From assembly GCA_910585265.1 (NCBI GenBank), contig CAJUCA010000002.1:1-64000 (forward strand): a stretch of DNA of 64,000 nucleotides, in the 5' to 3' direction. Below, piece after piece: positions 26,028 through 32,562 of this stretch. Both the position numbers and the translations under genes were made by a program. This DNA is from an uncultured Oscillospiraceae bacterium. Its GTDB lineage: Bacteria > Bacillota > Clostridia > Oscillospirales > Oscillospiraceae. The notes under the pieces were generated by a model. The model saw only the letters and a program-made list of their open reading frames with translations. It was not told the DNA's origin and searched no databases. Numbering within the stretch: position 1 is the first letter of the stretch; every line of letters starts with the position of its first letter.

Positions 26028-26727
26028 ATTCCGGGGAGGATAACGCTTTTTTCCTGGCGTTCAGGATTTTTCGCAGCTCCTTTTTCTTTGGCTCCAGGCT
26101 CTCGCCGCTGATGTGCCGCAACGCGCTGAGGTACAGGCGGACGGACTTTGTGTCGTCAACCTGGGAGTAAATCTCCTTGAGAATGCCGAACAGCTCCTGG
26201 TCGGCCATGACGCAGGCCAGCATATTGTATTGGTTCATCGTGGATACCACGTCTATGGCCGCGTGGAACAGCTCCCCCACATAGTCCGGTTCGTCCGCGA
26301 ACAGCTCCCGCTGCTTGGCCAGCCAATAGGTGAGCATGACCGTGTCGTTGTGGAACGCCGCCATGATCGCCGGGTTCTTAAAGGGCTTCGTGATCAGCAG
26401 CGACAGGTTCCGCTCAATTTCAACGCCCCACTCCAGAAGCTGGTCCGCCTGCCGGGGGGTGCGGGCCACGTTCAGCGCGTTGCCGTTGAACACGCTGGCC
26501 TGGCAGGTCCAGTGGATGTCGGCCCCCAGCTCCCGCAGGGCCTGGGCCACGGGGAACCGGTTGTCCACCACCGCCTCCAAAAACAGGTTCGCGCCCGACA
26601 GGCATTTCGCGTGGACAAGCTCCGGCTCCGCCTTGATCTGGCGGATGATTTCTTCGTCTGGCACCGTTTCGTCCCGGAGCAGGGCCGCAATCTCAGCGGC
26701 CCTTTTTCTGGCTTCCAACTCCGTCAT
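26011..26727 (-). CDS. Ankyrin-repeat-like protein
   Basis: A 238-residue soluble protein. The segment from about residue 35 to 120 (NLFLEAVVDNRFPVAQALRELGADIHW) follows the helix-loop-helix pattern of ankyrin repeats. The C-terminus is Lys-rich. No enzyme motif is visible. It lies 33 bases downstream of the flotillin gene in the same direction, so the two may be co-expressed and the protein may bind a partner at the membrane. Function unknown. Confidence 0.6.
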   Translation of the reverse strand: MTELEARKRAAEIAALLRDETVPDEEIIRQIKAEPELVHAKCLSGANLFLEAVVDNRFPVAQALRELGADIHWTCQASVFNGNALNVARTPRQADQLLEWGVEIERNLSLLITKPFKNPAIMAAFHNDTVMLTYWLAKQRELFADEPDYVGELFHAAIDVVSTMNQYNMLACVMADQELFGILKEIYSQVDDTKSVRLYLSALRHISGESLEPKKKELRKILNARKKALSSPEYSQHT

Positions 26728-26759
26728 TTTTATCGGCGCACCTTTCAGCGTATCGTTCC

Positions 26760-28283
26760 TTACTGGCCGTCCTCCGGCTGGGCCGGGGCGGGGGCCGCCT
26801 CCTGGGGCCGCTCCGCCGGGGCGGGGCCTTGGAGCACGATGGTCTTATCCGCGCCGCCCGCCAGCCTGCCGCCCAGCATACCCGCCACCAGGGACTTCAC
26901 GTCGATGCCCATGCCCTGGGTGATGCCCTCGGTGACCTGGGTGGTGCCGGTGATGATGTCCGCCAGCAGCTTCGCGCTGTTCCCCTCGCCGTACATGGTG
27001 ATCTTGTCCACCTTGGACAGCGGCTCCGCCACGTGCTTGGCGATCTCGGGCAGGGCCTGCATCACCATCTCGATGACGGCGGCCTCGCCGTACTTCTTCA
27101 TGGCCTCCGCCTTCTTGTCAATGCCCTCGGCCTCCGCCAACGCCTTGGCCCGGATGGACTCGGCCTCCGCCTTGCCCACGGCGGCGATACCCTCCGCCTC
27201 CTGCTCCCGGGCGTACTTCTGGGCCTGGGCGATCTTCATCTCCGCCTCGGCCTTCTGCTCCTGCTCGTAGCGGGCGGCCTCCGCGTCCTTCTGACGCTTG
27301 AACAGGTCGGCCTCCGCCTCCTGCTGCTGGCGGTAGCGTTCCGCGTCCGCCTTGGCCCGTATGTCCGCCTCCAGCCGCTGCTTCTGCACCTCAACCTCGG
27401 CCTGCCGCAGCTCCGCCTCCCGCTGGGTCTTGGCGATCTCGGCGTTGACGGTGGCCGTCTCGATGCTCTTGCGCTGCTCCTGGCTCTGGATCTCGTAGGC
27501 GGCGTCCGCCTCCGCCTTCTTGCCGTCCGCCAGGATCTTCAGCTCCGCCCGGCGGATCTCCAGCTCGGTCTGCTTCTGTGCGATCTGGGTGTCCGCCTGC
27601 ACCCGGGCCTCGTTGGACTCCCGCTCCGCCTGGGCCTGGGCGATGGCGATGTCCCGGTCGGCCTGGGCCTTGGCGATGGCGGCGTTCTTCTTGATCAGGC
27701 TGGTGTTGTCCGCGCCCAGATCCTTGATCAGCCCGTTTTCGTCGGTGACGTTCTGGATATTGCAGGAGAGGATCTCAATGCCCAGCTTGTCCATGTCCTT
27801 GCTGGCCTTCTGCATCACCTGGTCGGAGAAGGAGTCCCGGTCGGTGTTGATCTCCTTCAGGGAGAGGGTGCCGATGATCTCGCGCATATTGCCCTGGAGG
27901 GAGTCCTGCAGGTCCCGGGTGATCTCGTCCGGCTTCTTGTTCAGGAAGTTCTTGGCCGCCAGCTTGATGCCGTCGGCGTGGGGGGAAATGCGGACCTTGG
28001 CCACGGCGTCCACGTTGACGTTGATGAAGTCGCTGGTGGGGACGGACTGCTCCGTCTTGATATCCACCGTCATCTGGCCCAGGTACAGCTTATCCAGCCG
28101 CTCGAAGATGGGCACGCGGATGCCGGCCCGTCCGATGAGCACCTTGCTCTCCTTCTTCAGGCCGGAGATGATGTAGGCCTGATCGGGGGGTGCCTTGACA
28201 TAGCCGGAGAGAATGACGGCCAGGACAGCGACCACGGCCACCACAATGGCGATGATGGTAGGGATGGGGATGTTTTCTGGCAT
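26760..28283 (-). CDS. Flotillin-family (SPFH/band 7) membrane scaffold protein
   Basis: A 507-residue flotillin. One N-terminal membrane anchor (residues 6-25) precedes the SPFH domain to about 200. A long Ala/Glu/Gln-rich coiled coil follows (about 220-420, many EAE and QAQ repeats), with a C-terminal oligomerisation region. Start 28283 has AAGGAGGAG. Flotillins organise membrane microdomains in Firmicutes (YuaG/FloT type). Here the usual NfeD-like partner gene is absent from the neighbourhood; an ankyrin-like gene follows instead. Confidence 0.92.
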   Translation of the reverse strand: MPENIPIPTIIAIVVAVVAVLAVILSGYVKAPPDQAYIISGLKKESKVLIGRAGIRVPIFERLDKLYLGQMTVDIKTEQSVPTSDFINVNVDAVAKVRISPHADGIKLAAKNFLNKKPDEITRDLQDSLQGNMREIIGTLSLKEINTDRDSFSDQVMQKASKDMDKLGIEILSCNIQNVTDENGLIKDLGADNTSLIKKNAAIAKAQADRDIAIAQAQAERESNEARVQADTQIAQKQTELEIRRAELKILADGKKAEADAAYEIQSQEQRKSIETATVNAEIAKTQREAELRQAEVEVQKQRLEADIRAKADAERYRQQQEAEADLFKRQKDAEAARYEQEQKAEAEMKIAQAQKYAREQEAEGIAAVGKAEAESIRAKALAEAEGIDKKAEAMKKYGEAAVIEMVMQALPEIAKHVAEPLSKVDKITMYGEGNSAKLLADIITGTTQVTEGITQGMGIDVKSLVAGMLGGRLAGGADKTIVLQGPAPAERPQEAAPAPAQPEDGQ

Positions 28284-28357
28284 GGGGACTCCTCCTTTCA
28301 ATGTTCACAGGGTGGTTCCTTTATCTCAAACAAGCCGGGTGCGGCTTGAACGCTTTC

Positions 28358-29404
28358 TCAGCCTGTTGGTGTTATGTCCCCGGCCACGTCTCCCCGCATG
28401 GCGGCCAGCCGCTCCAGGGCCTCCACCTCCGCCTCCAGGCCGCGGCGGTCCCACTCCCGCCGGGACTGCCCGCCCTCCGTCACGACCTGGGACAGCACGT
28501 TCACCGCCCGCAGGCACAGGGCGGCTTCCCCGGTTCCGTCCGCCCCGTCCCGCTCCGCGCGGGCCAGCTCGCCCAGGGCGCGCTCCAGGGTGGGGAGGTA
28601 GTCGGCCTCCAGCCGGGCCTGCGCCCGGACGGGCAGGGCGTCGTAATGCCGCAGGATCAGCCCCTCCAGGGTTTCCGCCGCCGCCCGGACGTAGGGCGTC
28701 CCCACTGGGGCGGCGGCCCGCTGAAGCCGTGCCCGCGCGGCCTGGGCTCCGCCGTTGGGGGCGGTGGAGCTGGTGAACCGCCGCAGGACGGCGGCAAGGC
28801 CGTCGAACTGCCGGGACACCTCCTCCAGCCGCTCCTGCCAGGGGGCGTAGTCCCCGCCGGGGGCCGTTTTCATGGCGGGGATCAGGGTTCGTTCCACGTC
28901 CAGCAGCTCCCCGGCGATGGCGGACAGGCTGTCTGTGTACTCGTCCAGGACGGTGAGATCCTTCTGCTCCAGCAGCTGGGCGTTCCCGCCGGAGAACAGC
29001 GAGCGGCAGGCGGCAGAGACAGCCGCCGCCTTGTCCTTCAGCTCGTCCCCGCACAGCAGCCGGACGGCCTCCATGGGCAGGCCCGTGATGGAGGCGGGGA
29101 TGGCGGTGTGGATGGCGGTGAGGGAACGGCGGATCTCCCGGCACAGATCCTCCAGCCGCTCCTGCCGCCGGGTGAGGGCGGGGGGCGGCGTCTCCGCCTC
29201 CGGCTGGGGGAGCTGCTCCCGCCGCCGGGGCTGGTACGGATGGGGCTCCGCAGTGATTTCAAAGGGGATGCGCTTTTCTTTTCCCACTTTTTTGGCGAAA
29301 ATGGTGAACGCGGTGGTCATTGTCAGCCCCATCTCCTTACAGGCCAGCTCCATATCCCGTTTGGTGTCCTCATCGACGCGGAAATTGATCATCACCTGCG
29401 CCAT
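28358..29404 (-). CDS. RelB/DinJ-like N-terminus fused to a long helical domain
   Basis: A 348-residue protein. The first 50-60 residues (AQVMINFRVDEDTKRDMELACKEMGLTMTTAFTIFAKKVGKEKRIPFEI) match the ribbon-helix-helix antitoxin family RelB/DinJ, normally only 80-100 residues long. About 290 further residues are Arg/Ala/Glu/Leu-rich and helical, with no recognised motif. No RelE-type toxin lies beside it. A helical scaffold or DNA-binding organiser is possible; toxin neutralisation is doubtful. It is upstream of, and co-oriented with, the flotillin gene (74-base gap). Confidence 0.6.
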   Translation of the reverse strand: MAQVMINFRVDEDTKRDMELACKEMGLTMTTAFTIFAKKVGKEKRIPFEITAEPHPYQPRRREQLPQPEAETPPPALTRRQERLEDLCREIRRSLTAIHTAIPASITGLPMEAVRLLCGDELKDKAAAVSAACRSLFSGGNAQLLEQKDLTVLDEYTDSLSAIAGELLDVERTLIPAMKTAPGGDYAPWQERLEEVSRQFDGLAAVLRRFTSSTAPNGGAQAARARLQRAAAPVGTPYVRAAAETLEGLILRHYDALPVRAQARLEADYLPTLERALGELARAERDGADGTGEAALCLRAVNVLSQVVTEGGQSRREWDRRGLEAEVEALERLAAMRGDVAGDITPTG

Positions 29405-29431
29405 CCTGATCACATCCCTTCTTTCAACTCT

Positions 29432-29459
29432 ATTATATCATTTGTAAAGCAGATTGCAA
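29432..29459 (-). promoter_or_regulatory. Sigma-A promoter for the RelB-like/flotillin operon
   Basis: On the minus strand TTGCAA (29454-29459), 16-base spacer, TATAAT (29432-29437), followed after about 28 bases by the start codon at 29404. Confidence 0.65.
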
Positions 29460-29647
29460 TATATTTCTTTACGATTCCGCGAGTTTTTTCCAATATCCGC
29501 CTGGGGAAGCAGGGGAAGCCTTGGGGTGCGAATGGCTGGCAGGGTAAAAATTCCAATAAAAACAGGCCCGTTACCCGATCGCAATGTTTTAACCGCCTCT
29601 TTTCCGGTAAAATAAGAGCACCACGTTTTACAGAAAGGGGCCGAAGT

Positions 29648-30271
29648 ATGGCAGAAATAACTTACGGCTATGTCCGGGTATCTACCCAGGAGCAAAATGA
29701 AACCCGCCAGCTTGCCGCTATGCGGGGGTTCGGGGTAGAGGGAAAAAACATTGTCGTCGAAAAGATGTCCGGGAAAGACTTCCGCCGCCCGCGCTACCGG
29801 AAGCTGGTGAAGGCGTTGCAGCCGGGAGATGTGCTGGTGGTGAAAAGCATCGACCGGCTGGGCCGGAATTATGATGAGATTTTAGAGCAGTGGGGCGTGA
29901 TCACCAAGAAGCGGAAGGCCGCCATCGTGGTGCTGGATATGCCCCTGCTGGACACCCGGCAGGGGCGGGACCTGACCGGGACGCTGATCGCGGACATTGT
30001 CCTCCAGCTTCTCAGCTATGTGGCCCAGACGGAGCGGGAAAATATCCGCCAGCGTCAGGCGGAGGGCATCGCGGCGGCAAAGGCGAGGGGGGTGCGGTTC
30101 GGCCCGCCGCCCAAGGCGTTGCCGGACAACTTTGAGCAGCTGCGGCAGGCGTGGCGCAGCAAGCAGATGTCGCTGCGGGCGGCGGCGGAAACCTGCGGCC
30201 TCCCCAGGTCCACCTTCTACGACGCGGCCCTCCGCGCGGAGCTGGCGGAGGGGTGCGCCAGGGCAAAATAA
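29648..30271 (+). CDS. Small serine recombinase (resolvase/invertase type)
   Basis: A 207-residue serine recombinase. YGYVRVSTQEQN gives the nucleophile Ser12. The helix region with R-residues is LVVKSIDRLGRNYDEI, and the C-terminal HTH is SLRAAAETCGLPRSTFYDA. Its size fits resolvases and DNA invertases, not large integrases. It stands alone, with its own terminator at 30275-30313, immediately upstream of the nuclease-dead TnpB/flagellin block. It may have mobilised or inverted part of that block; no flanking inverted sites were identified. Confidence 0.9.
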   Translation: MAEITYGYVRVSTQEQNETRQLAAMRGFGVEGKNIVVEKMSGKDFRRPRYRKLVKALQPGDVLVVKSIDRLGRNYDEILEQWGVITKKRKAAIVVLDMPLLDTRQGRDLTGTLIADIVLQLLSYVAQTERENIRQRQAEGIAAAKARGVRFGPPPKALPDNFEQLRQAWRSKQMSLRAAAETCGLPRSTFYDAALRAELAEGCARAK

Positions 30272-30274
30272 AAC

Positions 30275-30313
30275 CCTGTCCGGGATTTCATACTTCTCCG
30301 GTCAGGATTTTTT
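30275..30313 (+). terminator. Terminator of the small recombinase gene
   Basis: Stem CCTGTCCGG/CCGGTCAGG (one internal mismatch) followed by ATTTTTT, three bases after the stop codon. Confidence 0.75.
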
Positions 30314-30390
30314 AGGGAACTTTATCGCCGCTCTGTACTACATATCGGCGTGATTGTGTGGAAATTAAGGCTCTATAGAAAAATTTTTTC

Positions 30391-30418
30391 AGTCCGGGGT
30401 TGTATACAACCTCGGACT
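30391..30418. repeat. 28-bp hairpin upstream of the TnpB-like gene
   Basis: AGTCCG-GGGTTGT pairs with ACAACC-CGGACT around TATA, flanked by a T-run on one side and TTATTTT on the other. It could be a bidirectional terminator or a relic of the left end of an IS200/IS605 element, which characteristically carries such a hairpin. It lies 87 bases before the start codon. Confidence 0.5.
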
Positions 30419-30504
30419 TATTTTGCTGCTTCACGGCCGGAAAGCGGGGCGTTTTAAGGCCGCAGATCGCACGATCGAAACATGGCGGAAGGAGGCGGGC
30501 CGGG

Positions 30505-31686
30505 ATGCCGGGAGCACCGAGAAAGCGGGCCGGGGAAGGAAAAACGGTTCAGTACACCACCCTCAAGGTCCGGCTCTACCCCACGGAGGCCCAGGCGGAG
30601 CTGTTTGAAAACACCTTTGGCTGCTGCCGCTATATCTGGAACCATATGCTGGCGGACCAGCAGCGGTTCTACCTGGAGACGGATCGGCACTTCATCCCCA
30701 CCCCCGCCAAGTACAAAAAGGACGCGCCCTTTTTGAAAGAGGTGGACAATCAGGCCCTCACCCAGGAATATAACAGACTTTCCCAGGCGTTCCGGGTATT
30801 TTTCAAGGACCCCGGACACTTCGGCTGCCCCAACTTCAAAAAGAAAAAGACGGATCGGGATTCCTTCACCGCCTGTAACCACGTGTTCCAGTCCGGCCCC
30901 ACCATCTACACCACCAGGGACGGCGTCCGCATGACCAAGGCCGGGATCGTCAAGGCCAAATTCTCCCGCCGCCCCCAGGCGTGGTGGAGGCTCCGGCGGG
31001 TGACGGTGGAGAAAACCAGGAGCGGAAAATTTTACTGCTCCATTCTCTACGAGCACGAGGTGAAAACGCCGGAGCCGAAAACGCCCGTCCCCCAGGCCAC
31101 GCTGGGCCTGAAATACTCCATGGGCCACTTCTACGTGGCGGACAGCGGCCACAGGGCCGATCCTCCCCGCTGGCTGAAGCAGTCCCGGGAAAAGCTAACC
31201 AAGCTCCAGCGAAGGCTGAAGCGGATGGAACCCGGCTCCAAAAATTACTGGGAAGCCGTCCGGAAATACCGCCTGATCCATGAGCACATCGCCAACCAGC
31301 GGCGCGACTTCATCCATCAGGAATCCAGCCGGATAGCCAACGGCTGGGACGCCGTATGTATGCGGGCCGACGATCTGGCGGAGCTGTCCCGGAGCGTGAA
31401 GCGGGGAAACGTGCTGGAATCCGGCTTCGGGATGTTCCGGGAGTGCCTGCGGTACAAGCTGGCGCGGCAGGGCAAGCCGCTGATCCTGGTGGATCGGTAC
31501 GGGCCGACCACCCGGAGCTGCTCGGCCTGCGGATCAGTTCAGGATGCCGTCAGCTACAGGCGGCGGACGTGGGTGTGCCCCAGGTGCGGCGCGGTTCACG
31601 ACCGGGAGGTCAACGCCGCGAAAAACATCAAGGCCCAGGGGCTGGCCCAATATTTTCACAGTCAGGAGCTGCGCGAGAGCGCGTAA
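30505..31686 (+). CDS. Nuclease-dead TnpB-family protein (TldR-like)
   Basis: A 393-residue IS605 OrfB/TnpB homologue with the full architecture: N-terminal HTH/wedge region (TLKVRLYPTEAQAELFENTFGCCRYIWN), a RuvC-like core with IANQRRDFIHQ, and a zinc ribbon (Cys339, 342, 358, 361). All three RuvC catalytic positions are altered. LGLK has Lys203 where G-I-D is expected. ADDL has Asp289 where E-D-L is expected. DREVNAA has Glu368 where D-x-N-A-A is expected. Zinc and structural residues are retained and the frame is open, so it is conserved without cutting activity. No TnpA lies nearby. Start 30505 follows AAGGAGG. It precedes csrA and flagellin, matching the described nuclease-dead TnpB repressors (TldR) linked to flagellin genes. 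Confidence 0.85.
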   Translation: MPGAPRKRAGEGKTVQYTTLKVRLYPTEAQAELFENTFGCCRYIWNHMLADQQRFYLETDRHFIPTPAKYKKDAPFLKEVDNQALTQEYNRLSQAFRVFFKDPGHFGCPNFKKKKTDRDSFTACNHVFQSGPTIYTTRDGVRMTKAGIVKAKFSRRPQAWWRLRRVTVEKTRSGKFYCSILYEHEVKTPEPKTPVPQATLGLKYSMGHFYVADSGHRADPPRWLKQSREKLTKLQRRLKRMEPGSKNYWEAVRKYRLIHEHIANQRRDFIHQESSRIANGWDAVCMRADDLAELSRSVKRGNVLESGFGMFRECLRYKLARQGKPLILVDRYGPTTRSCSACGSVQDAVSYRRRTWVCPRCGAVHDREVNAAKNIKAQGLAQYFHSQELRESA

Positions 31687-31966
31687 AGCGGCCGCGAGCC
31701 CAACGCAGCGGGCCGCGGTTGAAAAGGAGGAGCAAGGGAGCGGGCGCGGTTTTCCCCGAGAGGGGGAAACGGAGCTTTGCGGACTTTGCGGCGACGTGCC
31801 GGCCGGGACGCCGGTGAACGCCCATGTTCCGGCTGGGCGCGTTGAGCGAAGCGAACCAAGTTTTGATCCGTTTCGGTCAGCGTTCCCCAGGCCGCAGAGT
31901 GGGAAACGAGACGGCGTGTGAGCACGCCCGAAAGCCCTACGGGCTGTCCAAAACATTATGACGATG
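31687..31966 (+). ncRNA. Candidate omega-RNA-like guide RNA of the TnpB-like protein
   Basis: A 353-base non-coding gap (31687-32039) follows the TnpB-like stop, where guide RNAs of TnpB systems are encoded. It is rich in stems: TTTCCCC/GGGGAAA near 31755-31770, CGTTCCC/GGGAAACG across 31881-31908, GGCGTG-TGAG-CACGCC at 31913-31928 and AGCCC-TAC-GGGCT at 31933-31945. The last resembles the right-end hairpin of IS605 elements. Composition switches from GC-rich to AT-rich right after it. A guide would begin about 31946-31950 (near CCAAAACATTATGACGATGA). Ends are inferred. Confidence 0.5.
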
Positions 31967-32039
31967 AAGGGCGCGGGTTTGCCGCGCCGGGCGGGAGGAT
32001 GGAATCCCTCTCCGCCATACGGGAAGGGAGTCGCGCGGT

Positions 32040-32405
32040 ATGCTCAGCTTGAATTTGAGGCCGGGGGAGTATATGACCATCGGCGGCGATGTGGTGGTTC
32101 AGCTGGACCGTATGTCCGGCGACCGCTGCAAGCTGCTCATCGACGCGCCCAGGGAGCTGACCGTCCTGCGGGGCGAGGTGCTGGAGCGCGGCGGCGGACA
32201 ACGCCCGGACTGCGTGCTCGACGCCCCCCGCTGGCACCGCAGGGAGATCCCCTGGGACCGGAGCAAGGCCCAGGCCCTGGCCGCCATGCGGTCCCTGCTG
32301 GCCCGGATGGACGGCAGGGACGGCGACGTGCAGGCCCTGCGGCGGCAGCTTGAGCATATGTTCCCCAGCGAGGCGAAGCAGGCAAATCAGGTTTCTTCCG
32401 GCTGA
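32040..32405 (+). CDS. csrA: CsrA-family RNA-binding regulator with C-terminal extension
   Basis: A 121-residue protein. Residues 1-50 align along their length with CsrA: MLSLNLRPGEYMTIG at the start and APRELTVLRGEVLER at the end. Leu4, Arg7 and the RNA-contacting Arg44 are kept; Arg6 is Leu. CsrA is normally 60-75 residues. The additional 70 residues (RWHRREIPWDRSKAQALAAMRSLL and on) are charged and helical, of unknown role. CsrA binds GGA in mRNA leaders and represses flagellin translation in Firmicutes. It lies 157 bases upstream of flagellin, with matching sites in that leader. No fliW is in the window. Confidence 0.82.
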   Translation: MLSLNLRPGEYMTIGGDVVVQLDRMSGDRCKLLIDAPRELTVLRGEVLERGGGQRPDCVLDAPRWHRREIPWDRSKAQALAAMRSLLARMDGRDGDVQALRRQLEHMFPSEAKQANQVSSG

Positions 32406-32489
32406 CGAGCCGGCGGAAATACAGCCCCGCACCCAATAGGCAGCCGCTGTGCGCACAGCAATCCGCCGAACGGTGCTCCACCCAGCGTT

Positions 32490-32551
32490 GGGACACGGAC
32501 GTCCCGGCGCGCCGGAACCGCACATCCCCAAAATCATTTTATTTGAGAGGA
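32490..32551 (+). promoter_or_regulatory. CsrA-binding sites in the flagellin leader
   Basis: GGGAC-ACGGAC-GTCCC at 32490-32505 is a five-pair hairpin that presents GGA in a six-base loop, the architecture of high-affinity CsrA targets. A second AGGA (32548-32551) lies within the flagellin Shine-Dalgarno GAGAGGAAG. The GGA elements are 52 bases apart, a distance one CsrA dimer could bridge. No clear promoter for flagellin itself was found in 32406-32562, so it may be transcribed from upstream. Confidence 0.6.
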
Positions 32552-32562
32552 AGATTTATAAA

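Noticed and set aside
28358..29404. Calling the RelB/DinJ-headed protein a toxin-antitoxin system.
   Set aside because: No RelE/YafQ-type partner on either side and the protein is about four times normal antitoxin length.
29741..29760. Partial match (AAAACATT) between the candidate guide and the small recombinase gene.
   Set aside because: Only eight bases match, inside a coding region, with no promoter; chance level.
31544..31990. Frames of 87-153 codons across the gap after the TnpB-like gene.
   Set aside because: They overlap the end of the TnpB-like gene in other frames, are Arg/Pro/Ala-rich and lack start signals; the gap is better explained as structured RNA.
32406..32562. Searched for a sigma-28 type flagellar promoter (TAAA-N15-GCCGATAA) or sigma-A promoter directly before flagellin.
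   Set aside because: No acceptable -35/-10 pair was found; transcription may begin upstream, so no promoter is reported.
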